Part shown: piece after piece, positions 18,940 through 28,888 of the stretch | How the letters are laid out: every line of letters starts with the position of its first letter | How positions within the stretch are numbered: the stretch's first letter is position 1 | From: Vibrio sp. SCSIO 43137 | GTDB taxonomy: Bacteria; Pseudomonadota; Gammaproteobacteria; Enterobacterales; Vibrionaceae | Length of the DNA: 64,000 nucleotides | NCBI RefSeq assembly: GCF_028201475.1 | Contig: NZ_CP116383.1 | Location: forward strand, 2,728,001-2,792,000 | Direction: 5' to 3' | The notes under the pieces: generated by a model | Database searches by the model: none | Told to the model about the DNA's origin: nothing | The model's input: only the letters and a program-made list of their open reading frames with translations | Made by a program: the position numbers and the translations under genes

Positions 18940-21315
18940 TTAATTAAATAGTTTTTTTAACCAGTTAGTCCCTGACGAATCACACGTTTTACGCATCTTG
19001 CCGTTTTTGTCCCATACGGGTAACGTAAATTTGTTAGTGCAGTCCAGTTCAAATGCACCACTGCTGCTCTTTTTAAAGCCAAAAGTACTGACACCTTTCG
19101 GCCACGGCAAAGATAGTCGCTGAGGAACCCGCTCATTCAGATAGTCAGCATAGACCCTTAATGCTCCACTTGAACCGGTTAATTTAGTCGGTTTGTTATC
19201 GTCCCTGCCAACCCAGATAGTCACCACTTCCCGACCATCGACACCGACAAACCAGCTATCCCGGCTGTCATTACTGGTGCCTGTTTTTCCGGCCAGTGCC
19301 GCCCAGCCATATTTTCCCTGAAGATAACGTCCGGTTCCCTCAGCAACGGCTCTCTTCATCGCATAAGTTGTCAGCCAGGCTGCCTGTTCATCGACTGTCG
19401 CACTCATCTTAGGGATAAACTGATATAGGGTGTTATCGTCCAGATCTTTTACCACCCGAAGAGCCGACAGTTGCGCTTTCTTACCTGAGTTAGTCAGGGT
19501 CTGGAACATCTGGGAGACCTGAAACGGTGACAGAGAAAACGCCCCCAGAAACATCGCCGGTACAGGGCGAATCTCATTTCTGTCCACCCCGAGGGCATCC
19601 AGGGTATTTGATACCCTTGGAATGCCCAATTGCATGCCAAGACGTACCGTTGGAATATTCAGAGAGTAAGCAAGGGCTTTGTACAGAGGCACCTCACCAC
19701 GGAACTTTTTATCAAAATTCTGTGGCTGCCAGACACTTCCTTTACTTCCCTTCAGCTTTATCGGTTGATCGTTCAGAGTAGTCGCCAGATTATACCGGGC
19801 AGGATCAGAAAGCGCCGTCAGATAAACAGCAGGTTTTACTAAAGAGCCTATCGGCCGGCTGGCATGTAACGCCCGGTTAAAGCCGTCATAGCCTACCTGT
19901 TTGCCGCCCACCATAGCGCGGATCTCACCTGTCTGCCGGTCAACGGCTACTGCTGCTGCCTCAAGCCCTTTTCCGTTTGTTTTTTCTAGCTGAGCAACTT
20001 TTCTGGAAACGGCTTTTTCCATCAACTGCTGAGAAACAGGATCCAAAGTAGTAAACAGGCGCAATCCTTTAAAGTTGTCAAAATTCTCACCTACCCGGTT
20101 TCTCAGCTCATTTTTCAGTTGCTGAAAATAGGCTGGCTGACGGCTGGCAATTTTAGGTTCTTTCTGAATATCAAGGTCGCGACTAACCGCCTGATCATAT
20201 TGAGTGCCTGACAATATCTCCTGCTGCATCATCAGCCTGAGAACCAGATCCCGTCTCTCTTTCGCCCTTTCAGGGTATCGGATTGGGTTGTAATAAGAGG
20301 GGCCTTTAACCATACCTACTAACAGAGCCAGTTGATCGAATCTCAGCTCCTGCAGTGGAACGCCAAAATAAAAACGGGCAGCCAGACCAAAGCCGTGAAC
20401 GGCCAGACCTTTCGCCTGCCCCAGATAAACTTCATTCAGGTAAGCTTCCAGAATACGGTCTTTGTCGTAGCGGTAGTCCACAATAAGGGCAATATAAGCC
20501 TCACGGATCTTGCGCCATAAGGTTTTTTCCCGTGATAAAAACAGATTCTTTGCCAGCTGTTGTGTCAGAGTACTTCCTCCCTGAACCGTACGGCCTGCTT
20601 TGATATTGGCCACCAGCGCCCTGAGGATAGAAGTGGGGGAAACCCCGTCATGCTGATAAAAATCTCTGTCTTCCGTTGTCAGCAAAGCATCGACTAGAAA
20701 CTCTGGGAACTGCTCCCGCTTGAGGAACAGACGGGTCTGATCGACCTCTTTCTCAAGCATTCCCAGCATCTTAGGTTCGATGCGCAGGTAACCCATATCG
20801 CTTTTCTTCTCCAGTGAGGAGATGCGGTTCAGACCAAGATTATCGAAGTAGAGCATCACATGACGATCGGGCTGCGGCCCGTCTTCAAACTCAAACGGGC
20901 GACGGATTAATTCGATTTTAGTAGATGAAGAGGAGTACTCGCCAGGGTGACGCGGCTTACTCACCTTACGATAGTTGAGTACGTCCAGCTCCTGACACAT
21001 TTCGTGAATACTGATCTCTTTGCCCGGATAAAGATCCAAAACACGGGCATAAACGACCGTCGGCAGATCGAAAATCTGACCATTAAACCGGGCTCTTACA
21101 ACGGAGTCCAGATAAATACCGATAAAAATCAGTAACGCAACTACCGCCAGTGACAACTTCCAGCTAAAACCCCATAAGCGACGCAACAGGCCCGGTTTGC
21201 CCTTGCGGCCTCTGGTCGCTTTTTTCTTACCCGCCCCTTTTGCCGTCTTTCTTTTAGGCGTGGTTGCCGCTTTCCGGCTGTTTTTTTTAGGGGCTGAAGG
21301 TTTTTTATTTGTCAT
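18940..21315 (-). CDS. mrcB: Penicillin-binding protein 1B
   Basis: A bifunctional class A peptidoglycan synthase of 791 residues. A very basic cytoplasmic tail (about 1-45) precedes one transmembrane helix (about 50-70). A UB2H-like region (about 90-180) follows, the docking site of LpoB in E. coli. The glycosyltransferase domain (about 195-370) contains EDRDFYQHDGVS and GGSTLTQQLAKNLFL. The transpeptidase domain has SxxK in SRPIGSLVKPA, SLN in YSLNIPTV and KTGT in AGKTGTSND. The start overlaps the hrpB stop by 11 bp, so translation is likely coupled. The hrpB-mrcB order is also seen in E. coli. Confidence 0.96.
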   Translation of the reverse strand: MTNKKPSAPKKNSRKAATTPKRKTAKGAGKKKATRGRKGKPGLLRRLWGFSWKLSLAVVALLIFIGIYLDSVVRARFNGQIFDLPTVVYARVLDLYPGKEISIHEMCQELDVLNYRKVSKPRHPGEYSSSSTKIELIRRPFEFEDGPQPDRHVMLYFDNLGLNRISSLEKKSDMGYLRIEPKMLGMLEKEVDQTRLFLKREQFPEFLVDALLTTEDRDFYQHDGVSPTSILRALVANIKAGRTVQGGSTLTQQLAKNLFLSREKTLWRKIREAYIALIVDYRYDKDRILEAYLNEVYLGQAKGLAVHGFGLAARFYFGVPLQELRFDQLALLVGMVKGPSYYNPIRYPERAKERRDLVLRLMMQQEILSGTQYDQAVSRDLDIQKEPKIASRQPAYFQQLKNELRNRVGENFDNFKGLRLFTTLDPVSQQLMEKAVSRKVAQLEKTNGKGLEAAAVAVDRQTGEIRAMVGGKQVGYDGFNRALHASRPIGSLVKPAVYLTALSDPARYNLATTLNDQPIKLKGSKGSVWQPQNFDKKFRGEVPLYKALAYSLNIPTVRLGMQLGIPRVSNTLDALGVDRNEIRPVPAMFLGAFSLSPFQVSQMFQTLTNSGKKAQLSALRVVKDLDDNTLYQFIPKMSATVDEQAAWLTTYAMKRAVAEGTGRYLQGKYGWAALAGKTGTSNDSRDSWFVGVDGREVVTIWVGRDDNKPTKLTGSSGALRVYADYLNERVPQRLSLPWPKGVSTFGFKKSSSGAFELDCTNKFTLPVWDKNGKMRKTCDSSGTNWLKKLFN

Positions 21316-23779
21316 TTTTTAACTGTCGTTTTGTTTTAGTTGTCGCAATATGATTAGCCGGGTCATCGGGCCAGACATGCTTAGGGTAGCGCCCTTTCAT
21401 CTCTTTCTGAACCTCTTTATAAGCTCCCTGCCAGAAAGCAGCCAAATCTGAGGTTATCTGCAATGGCCTTTGAGCCGGAGAGAGTAGTTCAAGAACAATC
21501 TTCTTAGTTCCGTTGGCAATAAGTGGTGATGCCTGCTCTCCAAACACTTCCTGCATCTTCACCGAAAGTTTCGGCTCTTTTCCCGGCTGATAATCAATTC
21601 TTTTCCGGCTGCCAGTCGGCAGCTGATAATGAGTCGGTAACAGAGCATCGATCTCCTGCCCTAACTGCCAGCCGATATAAGCACTCAATGCCGTCTGCAG
21701 ATCAATTTTTTGCATCGACTTAACACTAGTTACCCCCGTCATAAAGGGCTCAAGCCACTGTTCCAGATTGTCCAGTAATCCTTCTTTGTCCAGAGGCGGC
21801 CACTGTTTTTCCGGGAACCATTCAGCAGCGCAACGATATCTATTAAGTAAGGCGTCACTTGCACTACTCCAGTTAAGGGACTTCAGTCCTTTTCTGCGGA
21901 TATAAGTGAGTAAAGCCTGATTCAGCTTGCTCTTATCCGGTTCAGGCAGAGCTTCTCTGCTTACAATCAGTTTACCGAGACAAGATTGTGACTCTGCAAC
22001 CAAGCGCCCTTTTTCTTCATTCCAGTCTACCTTCTCAACCTGAGTAAAGAGTTGCGGAAGTTGCTGCTGAAGCTGTTGGATATCCAATTCTGCAGCCAGA
22101 AAAATCCGGCTCGCCTGTTGCTGAGAGCGCATTAGCTCCACAGCCACAATATAGGCAGAAGCGGACAAAGGCTCTTCGGTTGAAATAAAGGCACCGTGTC
22201 CGTTAGCCAGAACAAATTGGCCGGAATGTTTGCCACGGTTCTGGGCAACTCTGTCCGGGTATGCCATGGCAAGGCAGACTCCGATAGCCTGTTCAGCAAT
22301 ATCGGTCTTATCAAAGCTAAACCTGAAACGGGCTGCTAGTGTCTTGATGCGTTTCTCCAGAACTCTCTGCTTGTTATGCCTTGCCGATTTAACAAGATAG
22401 ATTCCCTGAGCAATATCCAGATATTGATGGCCGGTTTCTTCAATAAGAGCTACCAGCGCCAATGCACAGCTGATAAGCATTTTTTGCTTAGTCGCCGCCG
22501 CGTGATGCAGCATGGCCGCCATTCTCGGTTCCAGACCGGAAGCGGACATCTCTTTTCCGGCTGCGGTTAGTGTTTTCTCAGCCGTCGTAATACCTAGTCT
22601 GCTCAGCAGTTGATAGCCTTGTTCAACAGCCGCTGAAGGAGGGGTGTCCAGCCACGCCAGAGCTTGTACATCGGTCGATCCCCACTGCGACAACTCCAGA
22701 CAGAGAGAAGAGAGATCGGAGCGTAAAATCTCAGCCTGAGGCACCTTAGCCTGCTGCTTGAGTTGCTCCTGACTGTACATTCTGACACAGATCCCCTCTT
22801 CAAGGCGTCCTGCCCGTCCGGCTCTCTGCTCTGCCGATGACTGCGCTATACGCACCTCTTCTAAACGGGTGACGCCACTGTTTAAATCAAATCTGGCAAC
22901 ACGTTCCAGTCCTGAATCAATAACAACCCGGATCCCCTCAATAGTCAGAGAGGTTTCAGCAATATTGGTCGCCAATACAATTTTACGTTTGCCGTTAACA
23001 GTAGGTGCGATCGCCTTTTGTTGCTCAGCAAAGTCCAGTTGCCCGTATAGGGGGCAGATATCAACATCTGCGGCAATGCCCTCTAAACGCTGAGATAACT
23101 GCTTAATCAGAGCTACTCCCGGTAGAAACACCAGTATTGAGCCTTGTTCGTTTTCAACAACAGAAGACACTTTACGGTATATTGCGTCAGCAACTCTTTC
23201 ATTGGTTCTTAACGGTGCGTATCTATGCTCAACGGGATAACTTCTTCCGTGGGACTCAATATAAGCCGCCTGAGGAAGCAGTGTCTGAAGGGCTTGCTGA
23301 TCCAGTGTCGCTGACATCACCAGAAGTTTAAGGTCATCTCTCAAGGCCTCCTGCACTTCCAGACTAAATGCCAGAGCACAATCGGCATGCAGACTACGCT
23401 CATGAAACTCATCGAAGATCAGCAGGTCAATACCGTCCAGTTCCGGTTGCGACTGAATCATCCGTGTCAGAATACCTTCCGTAACAATCTCTAACTTGGT
23501 ATCGGCACTCACCCTGCTTTCGCCCCGGATACGATACCCCACCTGTCCGCCCACTTTCTCACCTAACTGCCCGGCCAGATAAGCGGCAATGTTTTTCGCT
23601 GCCAGCCTTCTCGGCTCCAGCATCACTATTTTTCCCTTTATCCAGTTCTGACCTAAAAGCGTCAGGGGCAATAAAGTAGACTTACCGGCTCCGGGTGGGG
23701 CTTTCAGGATTAATTGCTGATTGTTCTGCAGCTTTTCCAGTAGCGGGGTGATAACAGATTCAATGGGAAGTTGTGACAA
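21305..23779 (-). CDS. hrpB: ATP-dependent helicase HrpB
   Basis: A DEAH-type superfamily 2 RNA/DNA helicase of 824 residues, close to the length of E. coli HrpB. Motif I is APPGAGKSTLLPL (about 27-39), motif II is DEFHERSLHAD (about 122-132), motif III is MSATLD and motif VI is QRAGRAGR. The helicase-associated domain and a C-terminal HrpB-specific domain follow. The cellular role of HrpB is poorly understood; most work describes it as dispensable in E. coli. The downstream gene mrcB starts within its last codons. The divergent gene sfsA begins 86 bp away. Confidence 0.95.
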   Translation of the reverse strand: MSQLPIESVITPLLEKLQNNQQLILKAPPGAGKSTLLPLTLLGQNWIKGKIVMLEPRRLAAKNIAAYLAGQLGEKVGGQVGYRIRGESRVSADTKLEIVTEGILTRMIQSQPELDGIDLLIFDEFHERSLHADCALAFSLEVQEALRDDLKLLVMSATLDQQALQTLLPQAAYIESHGRSYPVEHRYAPLRTNERVADAIYRKVSSVVENEQGSILVFLPGVALIKQLSQRLEGIAADVDICPLYGQLDFAEQQKAIAPTVNGKRKIVLATNIAETSLTIEGIRVVIDSGLERVARFDLNSGVTRLEEVRIAQSSAEQRAGRAGRLEEGICVRMYSQEQLKQQAKVPQAEILRSDLSSLCLELSQWGSTDVQALAWLDTPPSAAVEQGYQLLSRLGITTAEKTLTAAGKEMSASGLEPRMAAMLHHAAATKQKMLISCALALVALIEETGHQYLDIAQGIYLVKSARHNKQRVLEKRIKTLAARFRFSFDKTDIAEQAIGVCLAMAYPDRVAQNRGKHSGQFVLANGHGAFISTEEPLSASAYIVAVELMRSQQQASRIFLAAELDIQQLQQQLPQLFTQVEKVDWNEEKGRLVAESQSCLGKLIVSREALPEPDKSKLNQALLTYIRRKGLKSLNWSSASDALLNRYRCAAEWFPEKQWPPLDKEGLLDNLEQWLEPFMTGVTSVKSMQKIDLQTALSAYIGWQLGQEIDALLPTHYQLPTGSRKRIDYQPGKEPKLSVKMQEVFGEQASPLIANGTKKIVLELLSPAQRPLQITSDLAAFWQGAYKEVQKEMKGRYPKHVWPDDPANHIATTKTKRQLKNDK

Positions 23780-23865
23780 TGGGAAACCTTAGCCTGTAGA
23801 ATGGAGCAGAGCCTTCAATTTAAAGAAAATAAGCAGATTGTAAAGAGACTGGATAAACAGTAAAG

Positions 23866-24585
23866 ATGAGATTTGACCCAGAGCTAAAAAGCGCCACTCT
23901 GATTAAGCGCTATAAACGATTTCTTGCCGATATAGAACTAACAGACGGAGAACAAACCACCATACATTGCGCCAATACCGGGGCAATGACAGGTTGTGCC
24001 GATGCAGGGAATACTGTCTGGTACTCAACATCAGATAACCCGAAACGAAAATACCCCCATAGCTGGGAATTAAGCCAGACCCAAAATGGCGACAAAATCT
24101 GTGTTAACACCCAGAGAGCAAACCAGTTAGCCGTTGAAGGGATCAATAACGGAACCATCGTTGAACTGGCCGGATACGATAATCTGCGGACAGAGGTCAA
24201 ATATGGCAGTGAAAATAGTCGAATTGATATCTATCTTGATTCCGAAAACAGAACTCCGTGCTATATTGAAGTGAAAAGCGTGACTTTGCTCGAAGAAAAT
24301 CAAGAGCGTCCCGGGCTGGGTTATTTTCCCGATGCCGTCACCACCAGAGGCCAGAAGCATCTGCGTGAACTCACAGAAATGGTCAATTCTGGGAGCAGGG
24401 CTGTACTTTTGTTTACGGTTTTACATTCAGGGATTGAAAAAGTATCCGTTGCACACCATATAGATGCAACTTATTCACAATTACTAAAACAAGCAAAAGA
24501 AGTTGGTGTTGAGATACTCTGCTATAAAGCCGAGTTATCAGAAAGTGAGATTCGTCTTGTTGAAGCAGTTGAGTTTATTGACTAA
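23866..24585 (+). CDS. sfsA: SfsA, DNA/RNA nuclease-family protein
   Basis: A 239-residue protein of the SfsA family, first described in E. coli as a sugar fermentation stimulation protein that enhances maltose genes. An N-terminal OB-fold (about 13-75) and a C-terminal PD-(D/E)xK-like fold are expected. The motif IEVKSVTL near residue 132 supplies the E-x-K of the nuclease core, and [13 protein letters not shown] follows. SfsA binds DNA non-specifically; its physiological function is not settled. The sfsA-dksA-gluQ-pcnB-folK-panB-panC order is typical of enteric bacteria and vibrios. Confidence 0.93.
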   Translation: MRFDPELKSATLIKRYKRFLADIELTDGEQTTIHCANTGAMTGCADAGNTVWYSTSDNPKRKYPHSWELSQTQNGDKICVNTQRANQLAVEGINNGTIVELAGYDNLRTEVKYGSENSRIDIYLDSENRTPCYIEVKSVTLLEENQERPGLGYFPDAVTTRGQKHLRELTEMVNSGSRAVLLFTVLHSGIEKVSVAHHIDATYSQLLKQAKEVGVEILCYKAELSESEIRLVEAVEFID

Positions 24586-24616
24586 CTGTGAAAAATGATG
24601 GGATCTTCACACTGAA

Positions 24617-24643
24617 AGCAAATAGAAAATTTCTGTATTTGCT
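24617..24643 (+). terminator. Weak hairpin after sfsA
   Basis: AGCAAATA/TATTTGCT with an 11-nt loop is followed by a pyrimidine stretch (TCCAGCTTTTCTTTC). It is AT-rich, so it is at best a weak terminator before the dksA promoter. Confidence 0.35.
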
Positions 24644-24726
24644 TCCAGCTTTTCTTTCTGCTAAAAATACCCGCCTTAAAATTAGCTGCTTATCAGCTGA
24701 TTATTGGTGTATGTAGGAGATGAGGT

Positions 24727-25170
24727 ATGCCAGAAAAGAAAAAAGCGCTAGGCATCCTAGCCATTGCAGGAGTGGAGCCATACCAAGAGAAGGCTGGTGA
24801 AGAGTATATGTCACCAGAGCAAATGGCTCATTTTACTAAGATTTTAGAAGCTTGGCGTAATCAACTTATGGACGAAGTTGAGCGTACTGTGCACCATATG
24901 CAGGACGAAGCAGCAAACTTCCCGGATCCTGTTGACCGTGCGTCTCAGGAAGAGGAGTTCAGCCTTGAACTTCGCAACCGTGACCGTGAACGTCGCCTGA
25001 TTAAGAAGATTGAGAAAACACTGCTTAAGATTGAAGAAGATGACTTTGGCTTCTGTGAATCATGCGGTGTTGAAATTGGCGTTCGTCGTCTGGAAGCGCG
25101 TCCGACAGCAGACCTTTGCATCGACTGTAAAACTCTTGCAGAGATGAAAGAGAGACAGATGCAGGGATAA
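24727..25170 (+). CDS. dksA: DksA, RNA polymerase-binding stringent-response factor
   Basis: A 147-residue protein that binds the RNA polymerase secondary channel and with ppGpp represses rRNA promoters and activates amino-acid promoters. The coiled coil spans about residues 33-108, with its tip motif DPVDRA (about 71-76), where the two aspartates are needed for activity. The zinc finger has four cysteines (CESC and CIDC, about 113-138). Over the C-terminal half it is nearly identical to E. coli DksA as I remember it. GGAGATGAGG precedes the ATG. A strong terminator follows 15 bp after the stop codon. Confidence 0.98.
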   Translation: MPEKKKALGILAIAGVEPYQEKAGEEYMSPEQMAHFTKILEAWRNQLMDEVERTVHHMQDEAANFPDPVDRASQEEEFSLELRNRDRERRLIKKIEKTLLKIEEDDFGFCESCGVEIGVRRLEARPTADLCIDCKTLAEMKERQMQG

Positions 25171-25185
25171 TCCTGAATTATTCTT

Positions 25186-25211
25186 AAAAGGGAGCGAATG
25201 CTCCCTTTTTT
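25186..25211 (+). terminator. dksA terminator
   Basis: The stem GGGAGC/GCTCCC with a GAAT loop has flanking A and T runs (AAAA and TTTTTT). It lies between dksA and gluQ; some read-through would co-express gluQ. Confidence 0.9.
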
Positions 25212-25236
25212 GTTTCAGCCACTAAAGTAACAAACT

Positions 25237-26124
25237 ATGACATACATTGGCCGATTTGCCCCCTCTCCGTCCGGTCCCCTCCATTTTGGTTCGCTGGTAG
25301 CCGCTTTAGGCAGCTACTTTCAGGCAAAGTCCAACCGCGGCCGCTGGCTGGTACGCATTGAAGATCTGGATCCACCACGGGAGATGCCCGGCGCAACTCA
25401 GTTAATCCTGCAGGCGCTGGAGAGTTACGGCCTGCACTGGGATGGTGAAGTTATCTACCAGAGTCAACGTCACCACATTTATCAACAGCAAATCGACCGT
25501 TGGCTGAACTCAGGTCAGGCCTACTACTGCCGTTGTACCCGTAAGCAGATAAAAGCATCGGGCGGATACTACCAAGGTACCTGCCGTGAGCTGAACTGGG
25601 CTCCGCAGGAAAGTGCCGTGCGGTTAAAGATGACCTCTCCTGTCTACCGTTTTACCGACGAAAAACATGGTGAGATAGCGATTCCAGACGCGCTTGCGGA
25701 AGAAGACTTTATTATCAAGCGACGTGACGGGCTTTATGCCTATAATCTGGCCGTTGTTATTGATGATATCGAACAAGGCGTGACAGAAGTGGTTCGCGGC
25801 GCGGATCTTATTGAACCGACAGGCCGCCAACTTAGCCTGTATAAAATACTGGGCCAAAAGCCTATCAATTATCTGCACCTGCCTCTGGCCACTGACAGCA
25901 GTGGAAGCAAGCTCTCTAAACAGAATCATGCACAGGCAATAGATATCACTAACCCGCGCCCGACTCTTATTCAGGCGATGCAATTTCTAGGCTTAAGCCT
26001 TCCTCAACAAGTTCAGCAGAGTAGCGTAGATGAGATTCTGCACTGGGGATGTAAAAACTGGTCACTTTCTGTACTATCGGCTGAGTTCAAAATCACATCA
26101 GCATTCTCAAACGGTGAACACTAG
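25237..26124 (+). CDS. gluQ: Glutamyl-Q tRNA(Asp) synthetase
   Basis: Attaches glutamate to the queuosine base at position 34 of tRNA(Asp). It is a truncated paralogue of glutamyl-tRNA synthetase without an anticodon-binding domain, which explains the 295-residue length. The class I signatures are present: FAPSPSGPLHFGSLVA (HIGH-like, HFGS) at about residues 7-22 and GSKLSKQN (KMSKS-like) near 228. Zinc-ligand residues are in YCRCTRKQIK and the Tyr/Cys pair of YYQGTCRE. The dksA-gluQ pairing is conserved in gammaproteobacteria, where gluQ expression depends on read-through of the dksA terminator. Confidence 0.95.
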   Translation: MTYIGRFAPSPSGPLHFGSLVAALGSYFQAKSNRGRWLVRIEDLDPPREMPGATQLILQALESYGLHWDGEVIYQSQRHHIYQQQIDRWLNSGQAYYCRCTRKQIKASGGYYQGTCRELNWAPQESAVRLKMTSPVYRFTDEKHGEIAIPDALAEEDFIIKRRDGLYAYNLAVVIDDIEQGVTEVVRGADLIEPTGRQLSLYKILGQKPINYLHLPLATDSSGSKLSKQNHAQAIDITNPRPTLIQAMQFLGLSLPQQVQQSSVDEILHWGCKNWSLSVLSAEFKITSAFSNGEH

Positions 26125-26170
26125 GATATGATTAGCCGCAAAATATAAGCGACCATTTTTATAGATAAAA

Positions 26171-26220
26171 GTATTTATAACAGGGCTTATATAAGTAACA
26201 GCATTTATAACCGGGCTTGT
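26171..26220 (+). repeat. Two imperfect 20-bp direct repeats upstream of pcnB
   Basis: The 20-bp segments starting at 26171 and 26201 match at 17 of 20 positions and are spaced exactly 30 bp apart, about three helical turns. They share ATTTATAA and GGGCTT. They lie 61-110 bp before the probable pcnB start and could be regulator-binding sites or a duplicated promoter element. Confidence 0.5.
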
Positions 26221-26256
26221 TTATGCACTGCGTAAAAGTGAGTGCAATTTAGATAA

Positions 26257-27579
26257 GTGACCGGCATAGGAGATACCACTCTGAACATTATCACCCGTGA
26301 TGAACACTCCATTTCAAGGCAGGACATCAGTCCCAATGCCCTAAAAGTACTCTACCGTCTGAACAAAGCCGGCTACGACGCATTTCTGGTCGGCGGCGGT
26401 GTACGAGATCTTCTTTTAGGTAAACAGCCAAAAGATTTTGATATTGCCACCAATGCAACCCCTGAACAGATTCGTCAGCTTTTCAGAAATTGCCGCCTGA
26501 TCGGCCGCAGATTCAGACTGGCTCATATTATGTTTGGCCGCGAAATCATTGAAGTCGCCACCTTCCGCGGGCACCATCAGCAACCGACAAAAAATATTTC
26601 TGCCCAATCTGATGAAGGCATGCTGCTAAGGGACAATGTCTATGGCAGCATCGAAGAAGATGCCGAGCGCCGTGACTTTACCATCAATGCCCTCTACTAC
26701 AACATTGCCGACTACAGTATTCACGACTACACCGAAGGGATGGAAGATCTGGATGACAGCCTGATCCGCCTGATTGGCGATCCTGAAACCCGTTACCGTG
26801 AAGATCCGGTGCGTATGCTGAGGGCAATCCGTTTTGCTGCCAAACTGGATATGGATATCTGCGATACCACAGCCGATCCGATTCTGGATCTGGCCTATCT
26901 TCTGGAAGATATTCCTGCCGCCAGACTGTTTGAAGAGTCACTCAAACTGCTGCAGTCCGGACAAGGTCTGGAAACCTACTATCTGCTAAGAGACTACGAT
27001 CTGTTTAAACCGCTGTTCCCTATTATCGCTAAAGATTTTACTGATCACGGTGAAACCGAAGCAGAACAGATGCTTGAACTTGTTTTAGAGTCAACCGACA
27101 GGCGCATCAATGAAGGTAAGCGTATCAACCCGGCCTTTATGTTTGCCGCTATGCTCTGGTATCCGCTGAAAAAAGAAGCTCAATCCCTGATGGATGAGAA
27201 AGGCTTCAGTTACTACGACGCCATTATGGAAGCGAGCAATACCGTTCTGGATATTCAGGTGAAAAGTCTGGCTATCCCGAGACGTCATACGGCTACCATA
27301 CGTGAAATCTGGCAACTTCAGCTCAGGCTGCCAAGACGAAACGGTAAGCGTGCCCAGCGCCTGATGGAATTGAATAAGTTCCGGGCAGGTTTTGATTTCC
27401 TTGAAATGCGCGGCAAAATCGAAGGCGGAGAAACAGCAGAGCTGGCAGCCTGGTGGCACACTTACCAGAATGCTGATAAGGCTACCCGTCAAACCATGGT
27501 TAACGGACTGGGTCAGGATAAGTCCGGTTATCGCCGTCGCCGTAACTACCGCAACAAAAAGAGCAAAGCCAAATCATGA
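26257..27579 (+). CDS. pcnB: Poly(A) polymerase I
   Basis: Adds 3' poly(A) tails to RNA and so promotes decay; it also controls plasmid copy number through antisense RNA. The product is a class II nucleotidyltransferase of up to 440 residues. [19 protein letters not shown] (about 47-65) holds the GG and DxD catalytic motifs, [11 protein letters not shown] follows near 142, and the C-terminus is very basic ([12 protein letters not shown]). The start is uncertain. The GTG at 26257 directly follows an in-frame TAA and has a poor Shine-Dalgarno sequence. TAGGAG at 26267-26272 instead sits 8 nt before an in-frame CTG at 26281; ATT at 26287 is also possible. No ATG is available. E. coli pcnB also uses a non-standard start (AUU). 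Confidence 0.94.
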   Translation: MTGIGDTTLNIITRDEHSISRQDISPNALKVLYRLNKAGYDAFLVGGGVRDLLLGKQPKDFDIATNATPEQIRQLFRNCRLIGRRFRLAHIMFGREIIEVATFRGHHQQPTKNISAQSDEGMLLRDNVYGSIEEDAERRDFTINALYYNIADYSIHDYTEGMEDLDDSLIRLIGDPETRYREDPVRMLRAIRFAAKLDMDICDTTADPILDLAYLLEDIPAARLFEESLKLLQSGQGLETYYLLRDYDLFKPLFPIIAKDFTDHGETEAEQMLELVLESTDRRINEGKRINPAFMFAAMLWYPLKKEAQSLMDEKGFSYYDAIMEASNTVLDIQVKSLAIPRRHTATIREIWQLQLRLPRRNGKRAQRLMELNKFRAGFDFLEMRGKIEGGETAELAAWWHTYQNADKATRQTMVNGLGQDKSGYRRRRNYRNKKSKAKS

Positions 27580-28061
27580 ACCGGGTATACATTGCCGTAG
27601 GCAGCAACCTGTCGGATCCGGTTCAGCAGGCTAAACAAGCCATTGATGCGCTGAAAAAGCTTCCCGACTCACAGTTTATTCAGGCCTCTTCGCTATATAG
27701 TAGCAAGCCAATGGGGCCTGAAGACCAGCCGGATTACATTAACGCCGTGGTCCAGATAGAGACGCAACTCTCACCAACTGACCTACTTGACCAGACCCAG
27801 CGCATAGAACTGGAACATGGCCGCGTCAGAAAAGATGAACGCTGGGGACCAAGAACACTGGATCTGGATATCCTGTTATATGGTGAGCAGATTATTGAGA
27901 CAGAACGGCTGACCATTCCCCATTACGGAATGAAGACAAGAGAGTTTGTTCTCTACCCTCTTGCAGAGATTACACCCAACCTGATTCTCCCTGACGGCAG
28001 CGAGCTGCAAGTTCTGCTACAGTCAGTCGCGAGAAACGGACTCAGTATCTGGCAGGCTTAG
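27576..28061 (+). CDS. folK: HPPK, folate biosynthesis pyrophosphokinase
   Basis: Transfers pyrophosphate from ATP to 6-hydroxymethyl-7,8-dihydropterin, the step before dihydropteroate synthase. The product is 161 residues, the usual bacterial length. The signature [15 protein letters not shown] (about residues 89-103) contains the two Mg-binding aspartates, and IAVGSNL opens the fold. The start codon overlaps the pcnB stop (ATGA), which gives translational coupling, the same arrangement as in E. coli. panB starts 23 bp downstream. Confidence 0.96.
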   Translation: MNRVYIAVGSNLSDPVQQAKQAIDALKKLPDSQFIQASSLYSSKPMGPEDQPDYINAVVQIETQLSPTDLLDQTQRIELEHGRVRKDERWGPRTLDLDILLYGEQIIETERLTIPHYGMKTREFVLYPLAEITPNLILPDGSELQVLLQSVARNGLSIWQA

Positions 28062-28084
28062 CCGGTAGCTGATAAGGAAAAACT

Positions 28085-28879
28085 ATGAAAAAAATAACCA
28101 TTAACGACCTGATCAAGTGGAAGCAGGAAGGTGAAAAGTTTGCATCTTCAACCGCCTATGACGCCAGTTTTGCCCAGCTGTTTGAGCAGCAGCAGATGCC
28201 GGTTCTTCTTGTTGGTGACTCTCTTGGCATGGTTCTGCAGGGAAAAAATGACACTCTGCCGGTAACGGTAGAGGATGTTGCTTATCACACCCGTTGTGTG
28301 CGTGCAGGCAGCCCAAACTGTCTGCTAATGGCGGATATGCCCTTTATGAGTTACGCCACGCCAGAACAAGCGTGTGACAGTGCAGCCACCCTGATGAGAG
28401 CAGGCGCGAACATGGTCAAGCTGGAAGGCGGTGCATGGTTAGTCGATACGGTTAAAATGCTGACAGAGCGTGCTGTTCCAGTGTGTGCTCACCTTGGCCT
28501 GACACCTCAGTCTGTCAACATTTTTGGCGGCTATAAGGTGCAAGGCAGAGATCAGGAAAAAGCCGATAAAATGGTTGAGGAAGCTCTGGCTCTGGAAGCC
28601 GCCGGTGCACAAATCGTTCTGCTTGAATGCGTACCTGCCTCTCTGGCAGAGCGCATCACTAAAGCGGTTAAGGTTCCGGTTATCGGTATTGGTGCAGGTA
28701 ATGTCACTGACGGTCAGATTTTGGTTATGCACGATATGTTTGGTATCTCAGCCAACTATATGCCTAAATTCTCCAAAAACTTTCTGGCTCAGACCGGAGA
28801 TATCAGAACAGCCGTAACTCAGTATATCGAAGATGTGAAATCCGGTGATTTCCCAAGCCCGGATCACACAATAGCGTAA
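28085..28879 (+). CDS. panB: Ketopantoate hydroxymethyltransferase
   Basis: First committed step of pantothenate synthesis: adds a hydroxymethyl group from methylene-THF to alpha-ketoisovalerate. The product is 264 residues, as in E. coli. Conserved motifs include [12 protein letters not shown] near residue 24, [11 protein letters not shown] with the Mg-binding aspartate (about 43-53), KLEGG near 115 and VIGIGAG near 204. A probable Shine-Dalgarno sequence (AAGGAAAAACT) precedes the ATG. panC follows after 9 bp, so panBC is an operon. Confidence 0.97.
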   Translation: MKKITINDLIKWKQEGEKFASSTAYDASFAQLFEQQQMPVLLVGDSLGMVLQGKNDTLPVTVEDVAYHTRCVRAGSPNCLLMADMPFMSYATPEQACDSAATLMRAGANMVKLEGGAWLVDTVKMLTERAVPVCAHLGLTPQSVNIFGGYKVQGRDQEKADKMVEEALALEAAGAQIVLLECVPASLAERITKAVKVPVIGIGAGNVTDGQILVMHDMFGISANYMPKFSKNFLAQTGDIRTAVTQYIEDVKSGDFPSPDHTIA

Positions 28880-28888
28880 GGCAGAGCA

